Source: Bifidobacterium miconis (GTDB lineage Bacteria > Actinomycetota > Actinomycetes > Actinomycetales > Bifidobacteriaceae). From it: a stretch of DNA of 64,000 bases. Shown piece after piece: positions 16,396-26,455 of this stretch (position 1 is its first letter; each line of letters starts with the position of its first letter). The notes beneath the pieces are model-generated. The model saw only the letters and a list, made by a program, of their open reading frames with translations. It ran no database searches and was not told where the DNA came from. The stretch covers positions 1-64,000 of the forward strand of contig NZ_JAHBBH010000016.1 of assembly GCF_019331735.1 (NCBI RefSeq), written 5' to 3'. The position numbers and the translations under genes were made by a program.

Positions 16396-19377
16396 GTGGC
16401 GAAAGCACGCGTGTATGATTTGGCCAAGGAACTTGGCGTGGAAAGCAAGGATGTCCTGGCAAAGCTCAAGGACATGGGAGAATTCGTCAAGTCCGCATCT
16501 TCAACCGTCGAGGCGCCGGTGGTTCGTCGTCTGAGGTCCGCGTTCAAGGAGCAGTCCGGTGCCAAGTCGCCGGCTGCCGGCGCGGCCAAGTCCGCACCGT
16601 CCTCGAACAAGCCGGCTCCCAAGGCGCCGCAGCCTTCCGAGCATCACACTCCGGCCCCGTCGTCCCCCGTGCCGACTCCGGGCCAGCATCAGCATGCCGC
16701 CGAAGCGGCCAAGCCGTCTCCGGCCGCCGCTCCCAAGCCGGGCATGCCGACCCCGGGCGCGATGGGCGCCCATCGTCCGGGCGTTTCGTCCTCCCGTCCG
16801 GGTCGTCCGGGACAGGGCGAGGGCCGCGACGGTCGCCGCGAAGGCCGCGACGGTCGTCCGATGCGCGAACGCGACGGTCGCCGTGATGATCGCCGTGACG
16901 GTCGTGACGGTCGCCGCGAGGGCGGCCACAGCCGCGACGGCCAGCCGCGCATGAACGGCGGCAACCATCAGCCGCGCGGCAACGCGAACGGCGCGCGTCC
17001 GGCGGCACCGACCCCGCACGCGCCGCGTCCGGCCGGCCAGCCGCAGGCCAGCGGCGCCGTCCCGACTCCGGGACCGCGTCCGGGCAACAATCCGTTCAGC
17101 CGCAAGCAGGGCATGCACACACCCACGCCGGGCGACATTCCGCGCCCGCATCCGATGGCGCGTCCGACCGCGAACAACAACGAGGGCCGCGGTCGCGGCG
17201 GCCGTCCGGGTCAGGGCGGCGGCCGCGGCGGCTTCCGTGGCGGTCGTCCGGGTCAGGGCGGCGCTCAGGGCGCTCCGCGTCCGGGCCAGTGGGGCCACAA
17301 CCGTCCGGGTCAGGGCGGCGCGCAGGGCGCCCGTCCGGGTCAGGGCGGCGGCAACCGCTTCGGCGGCGGCGCTCAGGGCGGCTATCAGGGCGGTTCCTCG
17401 CCGAGCAACAGCGGTCCGTCCCGTGGCGGCGGCCGCGGTCGCGGCGGCGCTGCGGGAGCATTCGGCCGTCAGGGCGGCAAGTCCTCGAAGGCGCGCAAGA
17501 ACCGTCTCGCGAAGCGTCAGGAATTCCAGGAGATGAAGGCCCCGGTCATCGGCGGCGTGCGCATCCCGACGGGCAACGGCCAGACCGTTCGCCTGCGTCA
17601 GGGCGCGTCCCTCGCCGATCTCGCGGAGAAGATCAACGTCAATCCGGCGGCCCTCGTCACCGTGCTGTTCCACCTCGGCGAAATGGCCACGGCCACGCAG
17701 TCGCTCGACGAGTCCACGTTCCAGATTCTCGGCGAGGAAATCGGCTGGAACATCAAGATCGTGTCCGCCGAGGAAGAGGACAAGGAGCTGCTTCAGCAGT
17801 TCGACATCGACCTCGACGAGGAAGAGCTGCAGGAGGACGAGGATCTTCAGCCGCGTCCGCCGGTCGTCACCGTCATGGGCCATGTCGATCACGGTAAGAC
17901 CAAGCTGCTCGACCGCATCCGCCAGACCAACGTCGTGGCGCGCGAGGCCGGCGGCATCACGCAGCGCATCGGCGCCTACCAGGTGACCGTCGATCTTGAC
18001 GGCGAAAAGCGCAAGATCACGTTCCTCGATACCCCGGGCCACGAGGCGTTCACCGCCATGCGTGCCCGCGGTGCGGAGATCACCGACGTCGCGATCATCG
18101 TCGTGGCCGCGGACGACGGCGTCATGCCGCAGACCGTCGAGGCCATCAACCACGCGAAGGCCGCCAACGTGCCGATTGTCGTGGCCGTCAACAAGATCGA
18201 TAAGCCGGGCGCGAACCCGGACAAGGTGCGCGGCCAGCTCACCGAGTTCGGTCTCGTGGCCGAGGACTACGGCGGCGACACCATGTTCGTCGACATTTCG
18301 GCCAAGATGGGCACGAACGTCGACAAGCTGCTCGAAGCGGTGCTGCTCACCGCCGACGCCGACCTTGACCTGCGCGCGAACCCGAACATGGACGCCCGCG
18401 GCGCGACCATCGAAGCGCGACTCGACAAGGGCCGCGGCGCGGTGGCGACCGTGCTCGTCCAGCAGGGTACCCTGCACATCGGTGACGCGATCGTTGCCGG
18501 CACGTCGTACGGCCGCGTCCGCGCGATGCTCGACGAGAACGGCAACCACATGAAGGAAGCCGGCCCGTCCACGCCGGTGCAGGTGCTCGGCCTGACGTCC
18601 GTGCCGACCGCAGGCGACCTGTTCCTGGTCGCCCCGGACGACCGCACGGCCCGCCAGATCGCCGAAAAGCGCCAGGCCACCGAACGTGCCGCGCAGCTCG
18701 CCAAGCGCCGCAAGATCGTCTCCCTCGAGTCCCTCAAGGAGCAGTTCGCCAAGTCCGAGGTGGACATGCTCAACATCGTCATCAAGGGCGATTCCTCCGG
18801 CTCCGTCGAGGCGCTGGAAGACTCCCTGATGAAGATCGAGGTGTCCGACGAGGTCGGCATCCAGGTCATCCACCGCGGCGTCGGCGCGATCACGCAGAAC
18901 GACGTCAACCTCGCCACGGTCGACAAGGCCGTCATCATCGGCTTCAACGTGCGCCCGAACCGTCAGGTGCAGGATCTGGCCGACCGCGAGGGCGTCGAGA
19001 TCAAGTACTACTCGATCATCTACAAGGCGATCGAGGACATCGAGGCCGCGCTCAAGGGCATGCTCAAGCCGGAATACGAGGAGGTCGTCACCTCCCACTC
19101 CGAGATCCGCGAGATCTTCCGCTCCTCCAAGTTCGGCAACATCGCCGGCGTCATGGTGCAGGACGGCGAGGTCAAGCGTGGTACGAAGTGCCGTATCCTG
19201 CGCAACGGCGTCGCCACGGTCAACGATCTCGAGATCTCCTCGCTGCGTCGCTTCAAGGACGACGTCCAGTCGGTGGCGGAAGGCTACGAGGCCGGCATCA
19301 ACCTCGGCTCCTTCAACGACATCGAAGTGGGCGACATCATCGAGACCTTCGAAATGCGCGAGGTCGAGCGCAAGTAG
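16396..19377 (+). CDS. infB: Translation initiation factor IF-2
   Basis: 993 aa. It delivers fMet-tRNA to the 30S subunit. IF2N at the N-terminus ([20 protein letters not shown]) is followed by a long Pro/Gly/Arg-rich region (about 55-365, with repeated GRDGRR and RPGQGG units), a second IF2N domain (about 395-450), the GTPase domain with G1 GHVDHGKT (495-502), DTPGHEAF and NKIDKPGA, and the C-terminal beta-barrels. The GTG start at 16396 follows AGGAGAAATTTTA. ylxR, often between nusA and infB, is missing; the 242-bp gap has three repeats of GCACGATGA/GCACGATCA type. A terminator-like hairpin separates it from rbfA. Confidence 0.97.
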   Translation: MAKARVYDLAKELGVESKDVLAKLKDMGEFVKSASSTVEAPVVRRLRSAFKEQSGAKSPAAGAAKSAPSSNKPAPKAPQPSEHHTPAPSSPVPTPGQHQHAAEAAKPSPAAAPKPGMPTPGAMGAHRPGVSSSRPGRPGQGEGRDGRREGRDGRPMRERDGRRDDRRDGRDGRREGGHSRDGQPRMNGGNHQPRGNANGARPAAPTPHAPRPAGQPQASGAVPTPGPRPGNNPFSRKQGMHTPTPGDIPRPHPMARPTANNNEGRGRGGRPGQGGGRGGFRGGRPGQGGAQGAPRPGQWGHNRPGQGGAQGARPGQGGGNRFGGGAQGGYQGGSSPSNSGPSRGGGRGRGGAAGAFGRQGGKSSKARKNRLAKRQEFQEMKAPVIGGVRIPTGNGQTVRLRQGASLADLAEKINVNPAALVTVLFHLGEMATATQSLDESTFQILGEEIGWNIKIVSAEEEDKELLQQFDIDLDEEELQEDEDLQPRPPVVTVMGHVDHGKTKLLDRIRQTNVVAREAGGITQRIGAYQVTVDLDGEKRKITFLDTPGHEAFTAMRARGAEITDVAIIVVAADDGVMPQTVEAINHAKAANVPIVVAVNKIDKPGANPDKVRGQLTEFGLVAEDYGGDTMFVDISAKMGTNVDKLLEAVLLTADADLDLRANPNMDARGATIEARLDKGRGAVATVLVQQGTLHIGDAIVAGTSYGRVRAMLDENGNHMKEAGPSTPVQVLGLTSVPTAGDLFLVAPDDRTARQIAEKRQATERAAQLAKRRKIVSLESLKEQFAKSEVDMLNIVIKGDSSGSVEALEDSLMKIEVSDEVGIQVIHRGVGAITQNDVNLATVDKAVIIGFNVRPNRQVQDLADREGVEIKYYSIIYKAIEDIEAALKGMLKPEYEEVVTSHSEIREIFRSSKFGNIAGVMVQDGEVKRGTKCRILRNGVATVNDLEISSLRRFKDDVQSVAEGYEAGINLGSFNDIEVGDIIETFEMREVERK

Positions 19378-19396
19378 CGCCCAACCGTGTTCATCT

Positions 19397-19445
19397 GGCC
19401 CCCTCAGCCCTCAGCCGAGGGGGCCGATTTTGTTTGTGTTTGGTT
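19397..19445 (+). terminator. Hairpin between infB and rbfA
   Basis: GGCCCCCTC (19397-19405) pairs with GAGGGGGCC (19417-19425), followed by a T-rich stretch. The CCCCCTCAGCCGAGGGGG core recurs at 27981-27998. It may reduce transcription into rbfA-truB-ribF. Confidence 0.7.
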
Positions 19446-19463
19446 TTTGAAAGGACTTTCACC

Positions 19464-20048
19464 ATGGCAGGAACGAACCCGCGCGCGGCACGCATCGCCG
19501 CGCTCATCCAGCGCGTCATCGCCTCCTCGATGGAGGCGCAGCTGCACGACAAGCGTCTCGCGAACGTGACCATCACCGAAGTGCGCGTCACCAACGACCT
19601 GCAGATCGCCAAGGTCTACTGGACCCAGCTCGGCCACGAAGGCAAGGAGGACGGCGAACGCAAGCGCGCCAAGCAGGCGCTCGACCAGGCCAAGGGCCGT
19701 CTGCGCTCGCTCGTCGGCACCAAGGCCGGCCTGCGCCTGACCCCGCAGCTGCAGTTCGTGTTCGACGAGGTGCCCGGCGAGGCCACCGAAATCGAGGACA
19801 TCCTCGCCATCGCGCGCAAGCGCGACGAGGAGCTGGCCCGCGCGCGCGAAACCGCGCAGTACGCGGGCGACGCCGATCCGTACAAGCATCCCGAGGAGCG
19901 TGACGCGGACGACGATGACTTCGAGGACGATGACGACTTCGAGGACGACGAGTTCGACGAGTCCGACGCGGACTACGACGACGCCGAAGATTCCGCGGAT
20001 GACGCCGCCGACGGCGACGCGGACGCCGTCGAAGTAGAGGAGCTCTGA
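19464..20048 (+). CDS. rbfA: Ribosome-binding factor A with acidic tail
   Basis: 194 aa. A 30S maturation factor with a KH-like fold: RIAALIQRVIASSMEAQLHD, then VTITEVRVTNDLQIAKVYW and TPQLQFVFDE. The core ends near residue 125. The remaining roughly 65 residues are almost all Asp/Glu/Ala, an extension much longer than in the enterobacterial protein and likely unstructured. AAAGGAC precedes the ATG. truB begins 3 nt after its stop, so the two are co-translated. Confidence 0.93.
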   Translation: MAGTNPRAARIAALIQRVIASSMEAQLHDKRLANVTITEVRVTNDLQIAKVYWTQLGHEGKEDGERKRAKQALDQAKGRLRSLVGTKAGLRLTPQLQFVFDEVPGEATEIEDILAIARKRDEELARARETAQYAGDADPYKHPEERDADDDDFEDDDDFEDDEFDESDADYDDAEDSADDAADGDADAVEVEEL

Positions 20049-20051
20049 CCG

Positions 20052-21182
20052 TTGGCCGCAACGCAAGCCGCAACGCGACCCCAGCCGTCCGGACTGCTCG
20101 TCGTCGACAAGCCGCGCGGCGTGACCAGCCATGATCTGGTCGCCGCCGCGCGCGCCGGACTGCACACCAAGAAAGTCGGCCACGCGGGCACGCTCGACCC
20201 GATGGCCACCGGCGTGCTCGTCATCGGCTTCGGCAACGCGACGAAACTGCTCAGCTACATCGTCGACCACGACAAAACATACGAGGCGACGATCCGGCTC
20301 GGCCGCGCCACCGAAACCGACGACGCGGACGGCGCGCTCATCGCACCGGACGAGGCGACGGCGGGCGCGGTTACGGGCTCGGTCGCGTCGCGCGTCGCCG
20401 AAATCGTGACGTCGCTCGATCGCGGCACGATCGAACGCACCATCGCCGAACGGCTCACCGGCACGATCGAACAGGTGCCGAACGCGTACTCGGCGATCAA
20501 GATCAACGGCCAGCGCGCCTACGATCTCGCCCGCGACGGCAAGGACGTGACGCTCGCGGCCCGGCCGGTCACCGTCAGCGCATTCACGGTGCTCGACATG
20601 CGCGTCGGTTGCACGGACGCGGGCCGCACGGACGGACCGCTGATCGATGAACCGCTGGCCGACGGATCCGAACCGGACACCGTGCCGGTCATCGATCTCG
20701 ACGTGCGCGTCAGCTGCTCGGCCGGCACGTACATCCGCGCGCTCGGCCGCGATCTCGGCATGATCCTCGGCTGCGGCGGATATCTGACCCGGCTGCGGCG
20801 CACGCGCGTCGGCCGGTTCGATCTCGCCTCGCCGGATATCGCCGCGCATGTCGCGACCGCGCACGTCGAACCGCACACGTTCGTCAACCGCGCCGGCGAA
20901 ACGGTGACGCACAACCGCGCCATTCTCGACCAGACCGGCGACGAGCTGCTCGCACGGACACTGAGCATGGAGACCGCCGTGCGCGCAACCATGCCGACGA
21001 TCGACATTACGGCCGAAGACGCGAACAACCTGCGATACGGGCGGCGCATTCCGTACGACATTCGCGAAGTCAGCGCGGCCGTCGTGCCGGGCGGAGACGG
21101 GGCCTCTGGCGACGTGGCGGCGATCGTCAAACGCGCCAAGCGCGGCGAGGCCACGCCGGTCGTCGTGTTCGCGGCGCAGTGA
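20052..21182 (+). CDS. truB: tRNA pseudouridine(55) synthase TruB
   Basis: 376 aa. It makes pseudouridine 55 in the T-loop of tRNA. Catalytic Asp49 sits in HAGTLDPMATG; GVTSHDLV, NAYSAIKINGQRAYDLAR and SAGTYIRALGRDLG are family motifs. It is longer than the usual 300 aa, with an insert near residues 180-215 and a longer C-terminal (PUA-like) part. A TTG start is used, with AGAGGAG in the end of rbfA about 9 nt upstream; the gap to rbfA is 3 nt. Confidence 0.95.
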   Translation: MAATQAATRPQPSGLLVVDKPRGVTSHDLVAAARAGLHTKKVGHAGTLDPMATGVLVIGFGNATKLLSYIVDHDKTYEATIRLGRATETDDADGALIAPDEATAGAVTGSVASRVAEIVTSLDRGTIERTIAERLTGTIEQVPNAYSAIKINGQRAYDLARDGKDVTLAARPVTVSAFTVLDMRVGCTDAGRTDGPLIDEPLADGSEPDTVPVIDLDVRVSCSAGTYIRALGRDLGMILGCGGYLTRLRRTRVGRFDLASPDIAAHVATAHVEPHTFVNRAGETVTHNRAILDQTGDELLARTLSMETAVRATMPTIDITAEDANNLRYGRRIPYDIREVSAAVVPGGDGASGDVAAIVKRAKRGEATPVVVFAAQ

Positions 21183-21358
21183 ACCCTGAACGGAGCCCTG
21201 ACGATGGCGGCGAAAAACTGCTAGAGTGGACGCGGCTATCAGGACTTGGCGGCGCGCGTCCGACGATCGTTACCGAGACGCGTGCCGGCAGCAGCATCGT
21301 GTGCATACGCGCGTCAGCAGATATCGTCAGTAATGGCGAGCAAACACAGAGGAACGGC

Positions 21359-22666
21359 ATGAACATCACTCGACTTACCCCCGACCCGACCGGACTGGTC
21401 GCATGGCCCACGCTGAGCACGAGCAAGAAATCCGTGGTCACCGTCGGCGTGTTCGACGGCATGCACCGCGGCCATCAGGCCGTGATCGCGCGCACGGTGG
21501 AGATCGCCCGCCGGTTCGGCGCGTTCTCGGTGGTGGTGCTGTTCGACCCGCGCCCGGGCATGGCGCACCGCTACGCCGCCGAGCACGACGGCATGGACGT
21601 GCCGGAGGGCACGCCCGATCCGCAGGCGCTCACCGGCGCGAACGATCGCATTCGCATGATGCGCGATATGGGCGTCGACCATGTGCTCGTCGTGCGCTAC
21701 ACGATGGCGTTCGCCGCGAAATCGTACCGTTTCTTCCTTGGCCAGATGGTCGGCAAGCTCGGCATGCGCGCGCTCGTGCTCGGCTCCGACGCGGCGATGG
21801 GCAAGGATCGCGCCGGCGACGTGAAGGCGATCGCGAACCTCGCCGCCGCGACCGGCGTGTTCGAGCTGGAAGTCGTGGACGACGCCGGCCCTGGCACCGT
21901 GCGCATCCCCGTCGACGCGCAGCCGCACATGCCGAGTGAATGGGGCGAGCCGGCCGATCCGTGCGCCGGCATGACCAAGGCCGAACTGCGCGCGTGGACC
22001 AAGAAGCGCCAGACCAAGCTGCACCGCATCTGGAGCTCCACGAACGTGCGCTACCTGCTGTCTCAGGGGCGCATTGTGGACGCCAATACGATTCTCGGCC
22101 ACCGTCACGCGGTGGAGGGCGTCGTGGTGCATGGCGAGGAGCGCGGCCGCACGATCGGCTTCCCGACCGCGAATCTGGACGAGGGGTCGATCGTCGGCTA
22201 TCTGCCGGTGGACGGCGTGTACGCGGGATGGCTGGTCGACATGGGACCGGCCGAAACGACCGCCGCGGACGGATCGGGAGACCGCGACGGGTCCGGCGAA
22301 GGCAACGGCAGCGGCGTTGAGACGAGCAACGCGAACGGAACGAATAATGCAGACGGCGCGACAAACGGCACCGCATCCGACCGCGTTGCGTCCGACGATC
22401 GCGCGCGCATTGCGGACGGTTCGCCGTGGCGCTGGCCGGCGGCGATTTCGATCGGCACCAAGCCGACGTTCAGCGAGAAGACCGGCCTGCACGAGCGCGT
22501 CGTCGAATCGTACGCGATCACCGATGACTGGCTGGAACTGTACGGTCACCGCGTGCGCGTCGAATTCGCGGGCTTCCTGCGCCCGCAGGTCAAGTTCGAT
22601 TCGGCCGACGACCTCGTCGCCGAACTCGGCCGTAACGTCGAGGAGACCAAGCGCCTGACCGCGTGA
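21359..22666 (+). CDS. ribF: Bifunctional riboflavin kinase / FAD synthetase
   Basis: 435 aa. Phosphorylates riboflavin to FMN and adenylates FMN to FAD. The N-terminal nucleotidyltransferase has GVFDGMHRGHQAV (about 29-41); the C-terminal kinase begins at GHRHAVEGVVVHGEERGRTIGFPTANLD. A low-complexity Gly/Asp/Ser/Asn/Thr insert of about 50 residues (near 300-350) splits the kinase domain between VYAGWLVDMG and PAAISIGTKPTF. AGAGGAA precedes the ATG. The 176-bp gap after truB contains TAGAGT and may hold its own promoter. Last gene of the block; a long perfect hairpin follows. Confidence 0.93.
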   Translation: MNITRLTPDPTGLVAWPTLSTSKKSVVTVGVFDGMHRGHQAVIARTVEIARRFGAFSVVVLFDPRPGMAHRYAAEHDGMDVPEGTPDPQALTGANDRIRMMRDMGVDHVLVVRYTMAFAAKSYRFFLGQMVGKLGMRALVLGSDAAMGKDRAGDVKAIANLAAATGVFELEVVDDAGPGTVRIPVDAQPHMPSEWGEPADPCAGMTKAELRAWTKKRQTKLHRIWSSTNVRYLLSQGRIVDANTILGHRHAVEGVVVHGEERGRTIGFPTANLDEGSIVGYLPVDGVYAGWLVDMGPAETTAADGSGDRDGSGEGNGSGVETSNANGTNNADGATNGTASDRVASDDRARIADGSPWRWPAAISIGTKPTFSEKTGLHERVVESYAITDDWLELYGHRVRVEFAGFLRPQVKFDSADDLVAELGRNVEETKRLTA

Positions 22667-22688
22667 CCTGACTGAGCGATACGCACGT

Positions 22689-22758
22689 AATACGACGAGT
22701 GGCGGTTTTGTCTCGGTAAGGGCCTCCTTACCGAGACAAAACCGCCACTCGTCGTATT
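22689..22758. repeat. Perfect 33-bp inverted repeat between convergent genes
   Basis: Arms 22689-22721 and 22726-22758 pair without a mismatch around a 4-nt loop (GCCT). There is no T-run on either side, so it is not a textbook terminator, but it sits at the shared 3' end of ribF and the ABC ATPase gene. It shares the pattern GTGGCGG-N3-TGTCTCG-N3-AGG with the palindrome at 25581-25630. Confidence 0.9.
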
Positions 22759-22797
22759 GGTCTGCGGGGCTCGGCGATGGATCGCCGTCAGGATTGC

Positions 22798-23613
22798 TCA
22801 GTGACGGAAGTGCGCGAAGAACTCGCGGGTCTCCGGATCCTCGGACTCGTCCATCACCTCACGCGGGGTGCCGTTCTCGGCGATGACGCCGTGACGCATC
22901 AGCACCACGCGATCGGCCGCGTCGTGCGCGAAGCTCATCTCGTGCGTGGCCATCAGGATCGTCGTGCCCTGCGACTTGAGCTCGGCGACCATGTTGAGCA
23001 CCTCGCCCACGAGCATCGGGTCGAGCGCGGACGTGATCTCGTCGAGCAGCAGCAGTTCCGGGTCGGTCATCAACGCACGCGCGATCGCCACGCGCTGCTG
23101 TTGGCCGCCGGACAGCTGGTCCGGGTACGCGTTCGCCTTCGCGCGCATGCCGATGCGGTCGAGCAGTTCGAGCGCGCGGGCCTCGGCGCGGTCGCGCTTC
23201 CAGTGATGCACCTTGATCGCGGCGAGCGTGACGTTCTTGAGCACCGACATGTGCGGGAACAGATTGAACTGCTGGAACACGACGCCGATGCGCGCGCGGA
23301 TCTTGTCCTGATCAGCCCGCGGGTCGGTGATGTCCGTGTCGCCGAGCCAGATCTGGCCGTCGTCGACCTGTTCGAGCAGGTTCACGCACTTCATGAGCGT
23401 GGACTTGCCGGAACCGGACGGGCCGAGCAGCGCCACGACCTCATGCTGTTTGACTTCGAACGAGATGCCGCGCAACACCTGCGTGGAGCCGAACGACTTG
23501 CGAATGTTGTCGAGACGCAGCACCGGCAACTGCGCGGACGTGACCAGTCCGCCCGATTCGACGGCGTCGACCGCGGGAATGCGTTCGCTCGTAGTGCCCA
23601 TACCAGTGCTCAT
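22798..23613 (-). CDS. Polar amino-acid ABC transporter ATPase
   Basis: 271 aa. ATP-hydrolysing subunit of a GlnQ/HisP-type importer: Walker [10 protein letters not shown] (64-72), signature [15 protein letters not shown], Walker [18 protein letters not shown] replaces the more common DEPT. The N-terminal 30 residues are an extra extension. Its ATG overlaps the permease stop as ATGA (23610-23613), and GGAGG precedes it, showing translational coupling. Order in the operon: binding protein, permease, ATPase. Substrate probably a polar amino acid such as glutamine or cystine. Confidence 0.93.
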   Translation of the reverse strand: MSTGMGTTSERIPAVDAVESGGLVTSAQLPVLRLDNIRKSFGSTQVLRGISFEVKQHEVVALLGPSGSGKSTLMKCVNLLEQVDDGQIWLGDTDITDPRADQDKIRARIGVVFQQFNLFPHMSVLKNVTLAAIKVHHWKRDRAEARALELLDRIGMRAKANAYPDQLSGGQQQRVAIARALMTDPELLLLDEITSALDPMLVGEVLNMVAELKSQGTTILMATHEMSFAHDAADRVVLMRHGVIAENGTPREVMDESEDPETREFFAHFRH

Positions 23614-24500
23614 ACCGTGCCTCCGCTCTGTTCGCGCCTGCGCAGACGCTCCGAATACCAGTCGTTCAGCAGGATGAACGGCACGCTCATCAGGATGAAC
23701 AGCAGGCTCGCCACCACGTACGGCGTGAAGTTGTACGAGCTGGCCACCTCGATCTGCGCGGCGCGCACCGCGTCCACCGCGCCCAGCACGGAGATGAGGC
23801 CCACGTCCTTCTGCATCGAGATGAAGTCGTTCATCAGCGCGGGCGCGACCTTGCGCAGCGCCTGCGGCACCACGACCAGCCACGTCGTCTGGCCCGCGGT
23901 CAGGCCCAGCGAACGCGCCGACGCGCGCTGCGAGGGGTGCACGTCGTTGAATCCGGCGCGCAGCACCTCGGCCACGTACGCGCTGTAGCCCATGATGACG
24001 GCGATCGTGCCGAGAATCGACGGGTCGATGCGGCCGAACAGGCCGAGTCCGGGGATGCCGAAGCCGATCAGATACAGGATGACGATCATTGGGATACCGC
24101 GCATGACGGTCGTGTACAGCGCGGCCAACGCGCGCAGCGGGAACATGACCGGGCTTTTGCTCGTGCGCACAAGCGCGATGATCGTGGCGAAGATCGCGAC
24201 GCCGATCACCGCGACGACCAGCACCTTGAGATTCAGCCACAGGCCGTCGAGTACGTCGGGGAACGATTTCGCGAAGTATTCGGCGGAGAAGAACGTCTGC
24301 TTGACGCGCGGCCAGCCGGGGGAGAGCTGGAGTCCGGTGACGACGATGACGGCCAGCGCGATGGTGCTGACGAGGCTCGTGACCACCGATTTGAGCTGCT
24401 GCCGGCGTCGGTAGGCACGACGGGAAAGTTCGACCTCGCTCACCGGCGGCGTTGCCGTCGCGCCGGTGGCGAGGTCCTGCGAGGTTTGCGAATCGACCAT
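23610..24500 (-). CDS. Polar amino-acid ABC transporter permease
   Basis: 296 aa. HisM/GlnP-type inner-membrane subunit with about six hydrophobic segments and the ATPase-contact loop EVLRAGFNDVHPSQRASARSLGL. The N-terminal 35 residues are hydrophilic and carry RRAYRRRQQ. It includes the conserved RGIPMIVILYLIGFG segment. Only one permease gene is present, so a homodimer is expected. It follows the binding-protein gene by 37 bp without an obvious terminator and overlaps the ATPase gene by 4 bp. Confidence 0.92.
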   Translation of the reverse strand: MVDSQTSQDLATGATATPPVSEVELSRRAYRRRQQLKSVVTSLVSTIALAVIVVTGLQLSPGWPRVKQTFFSAEYFAKSFPDVLDGLWLNLKVLVVAVIGVAIFATIIALVRTSKSPVMFPLRALAALYTTVMRGIPMIVILYLIGFGIPGLGLFGRIDPSILGTIAVIMGYSAYVAEVLRAGFNDVHPSQRASARSLGLTAGQTTWLVVVPQALRKVAPALMNDFISMQKDVGLISVLGAVDAVRAAQIEVASSYNFTPYVVASLLFILMSVPFILLNDWYSERLRRREQSGGTV

Positions 24501-24537
24501 AGTAGGGATTCTATTGCAGTGGGCGAACCGGTTCGCC

Positions 24538-25416
24538 TTACTTGAGCTCGGTCAGATCGGTGGTGTACTCGGCCAGCCACTTGTCCTGCAGCTGCTTGAT
24601 CGTGCCGTCCGCGTTCAGATCGTCCACGGCCTTGGTGACGGCCGCGGTGAGCTTGGAGTCCTTCGGCAGCACGATGCCCAGACCGTCCTTGTCCTCGGAG
24701 CCGGCGATGCGGCCGAGCACCTTGGCGTCCTTGACCTGCTCGGACTGGACCATGTACACGCTTTCGACCGTGTTGGTCACGAGCGCGTCGATCTGACCGG
24801 CGTCAAGCGCCTGACCGAGCGCGGCGTCGTCGTTGAAGGTCTGGATGTCGTCCTTGATCTTGTCCTTGACGATCGTGTAGGCCTGCGTGCCGACCATCAC
24901 GCCGATCACGGCGTCCTTGAGATCGGCGAGCGACTTGGCGGACGCGAACTTGCCGTCCTTCTTGACGACGACCGACTGCGTGTCCTTGTAGTAGCCGGAC
25001 GAGAAGTCGACGGCCTGCTTGCGCTCGTCGGTGATGCCGAACTGCTGGATGTTGAGATCCCAGTCCTTGGCGCCCGGGGCGATGGCCGAGTCGAACGTGG
25101 TGCGTGTCCAGACGACGTCGGACTTGTCGAAGCCGAGCTTTTCGGCCACGTCGTACGCCAGTGCGGCCTCGAAGCCTTCGCCGGACTCCGGCTTGTCGTT
25201 CATGACCCACGGCTCGTACGCCGGGTCGCCGGTCGCGATGGTGAGCTTGCCCGGCTTGACGGTCTGCTGCGTGATGTCGGAGCTGCTGGCGCTGGAGTTC
25301 GCGTCGCTGCCGGAATTGTTGGAGCTGGTGGACGAGCCGCAGGCCGCGGAGAACGCGAGCGCGACGACGCTGACCGTGGCGACGGCCGCGCGGACAAAGC
25401 TCTTCTTGCTGAACAT
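24538..25416 (-). CDS. Amino-acid ABC transporter substrate-binding lipoprotein
   Basis: 292 aa. Lipoprotein signal with lipobox FSAAC, a Ser/Asn-rich linker, and a type 3 (SBP_bac_3) binding fold: KLTIATGDPAYEPWV, GFEAALAYDVAEKLG, WDLNIQQFGITDERKQAVDFSSGYY and ALDAGQIDALVTNT. It captures the ligand outside the cell for the adjacent permease and ATPase. AGAGAGGA precedes the ATG. The Arg in the ITDERKQAVDFS segment is the usual alpha-carboxylate contact in this family. Confidence 0.93.
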   Translation of the reverse strand: MFSKKSFVRAAVATVSVVALAFSAACGSSTSSNNSGSDANSSASSSDITQQTVKPGKLTIATGDPAYEPWVMNDKPESGEGFEAALAYDVAEKLGFDKSDVVWTRTTFDSAIAPGAKDWDLNIQQFGITDERKQAVDFSSGYYKDTQSVVVKKDGKFASAKSLADLKDAVIGVMVGTQAYTIVKDKIKDDIQTFNDDAALGQALDAGQIDALVTNTVESVYMVQSEQVKDAKVLGRIAGSEDKDGLGIVLPKDSKLTAAVTKAVDDLNADGTIKQLQDKWLAEYTTDLTELK

Positions 25417-25580
25417 GATGATTCCTCTCTATTCCTGATGACATGCGCGATGACGGCCGGCCGATCGTGCGGCCGGACGGCGGTTTTGGCGCATCAGCGC
25501 CAATTCTAAGGTATTGCCGTTACCGCCGCGCGCTTGGCCTTATCGCCGTTGCCTATAACCGGTTATGGTGGGTCGCCCGC

Positions 25581-25630
25581 GTGGCGGAAATGTCTCGCTC
25601 AGGGATCCCTGAGCGAGACATTTCCGCCAC
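25581..25630. repeat. Perfect 50-bp palindrome
   Basis: Arms 25581-25605 and 25606-25630 are exact reverse complements with no loop. It starts GTGGCGGAAATGTCTCG. It lies after the cupin gene's 3' end on the minus strand. Pattern shared with 22689-22758, but the three-base positions between the shared blocks differ and the partner arm has changed to match. Confidence 0.9.
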
Positions 25631-25674
25631 TGTACGGAATGGGGGTTGCTGCCATGGTTGCCGGGATTCCGGCG

Positions 25675-26229
25675 CTACTGCAGGGTGAAGCCGTCGAACG
25701 TGAAGCCGGGGGAGACGACGCAGGAGACGAGCGCGTCGCCGCGGCCGGGAACGGTGCGCTGCCACACGCCGGCGGGGACGATCGCGTGGCCGACCGGGGT
25801 TGCCGTTGCTCCGAACGTGGTCTGCGCGTTCGACGCGGCTCTCGCTGCCGACGTGTCGGATTCGGCCAATGCGGTCGATGCGACCTCAACGGCCGCTGTC
25901 GTGGCAGCAACGCCCTGTCCGAGCACGATCGACTGGATGCCGGCGGGATCGGACGCCGGAGCGTCGCCGCTGCCGCCGAGTTCCAGCGTGACGGTCGCCG
26001 GTCCGTGCCACAGCCAGATCTCGTCCGCGTCGACCTTGTGCCAGGCGCTCGCGTCGCCTTCCGGCAGCAGGAAGTAGATCAGCGATGCGAGCGGGCGGCC
26101 GGACGCCGGGTCGATCGCCGGCGCCTGCCAGTCGCGCGTGTACCAGCCGCCTTCGGGATGGGCTTCCAGTCCCAGCCGTTCCACGACGGAACGCGCGTAT
26201 GCGCTCATGTTCTCCAATGCGATGCTCAT
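25675..26229 (-). CDS. Cupin-fold protein (cupin_5 / DUF985 type)
   Basis: 184 aa. EAHPEGGWYTRDWQ, ASLIYFLLPEGDASAWHKVDADEIWLWHGPATVTLEL and PAGVWQRTVPGRGDALVSCVVSPGFTFDGFTL follow the DUF985 pattern, including the histidine/glutamate positions of a cupin metal or ligand site. An Ala/Ser/Thr-rich insert of about 45 residues (near 95-140) interrupts the barrel. AAGGAG lies 8 nt before the ATG at 26229. Some relatives are described as sugar epimerase-like, but no reaction can be claimed here. The gene is isolated between two hairpin regions. Confidence 0.85.
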   Translation of the reverse strand: MSIALENMSAYARSVVERLGLEAHPEGGWYTRDWQAPAIDPASGRPLASLIYFLLPEGDASAWHKVDADEIWLWHGPATVTLELGGSGDAPASDPAGIQSIVLGQGVAATTAAVEVASTALAESDTSAARAASNAQTTFGATATPVGHAIVPAGVWQRTVPGRGDALVSCVVSPGFTFDGFTLQ

Positions 26230-26292
26230 ATCTAAAACTCCTTGTGATTGATGGAATGGGGTAAGTCCAAACCGCCGCGGCTCCACGCTGCT

Positions 26293-26415
26293 TGCTCTGT
26301 ACTCTCCACAGACCAACGCAAAACGGCGTATAAGCGTTGGTTTGTGGAGAGTACAGAGCATTACTGGCCAGAAACCAACGCGAAACGCCATCATGGCGTT
26401 GGTTTCTGGCCAGTA
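26293..26415. repeat. Two tandem long hairpins sharing a core
   Basis: Hairpin 1 has 27-nt arms (26293-26319, 26334-26360) with one G-U-compatible difference and a 14-nt loop. Hairpin 2 has perfect 20-nt arms (26362-26381, 26396-26415) and a 14-nt loop. Both end their stems with ACCAACGC/GCGTTGGT, while the outer halves differ completely yet remain paired. They lie in the gap between the amidohydrolase gene and the cupin gene. No T-run follows. Confidence 0.9.
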
Positions 26416-26455
26416 GGGGGACGGCTGCTGGCGAAAGGAATAGGACGGTCGGGCG

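Noticed and set aside
16501-19098. 865-codon open frame on the minus strand opposite infB
   Set aside because: It is the antisense shadow of infB. The composition is an artefact of GC-biased third positions; infB is unambiguous.
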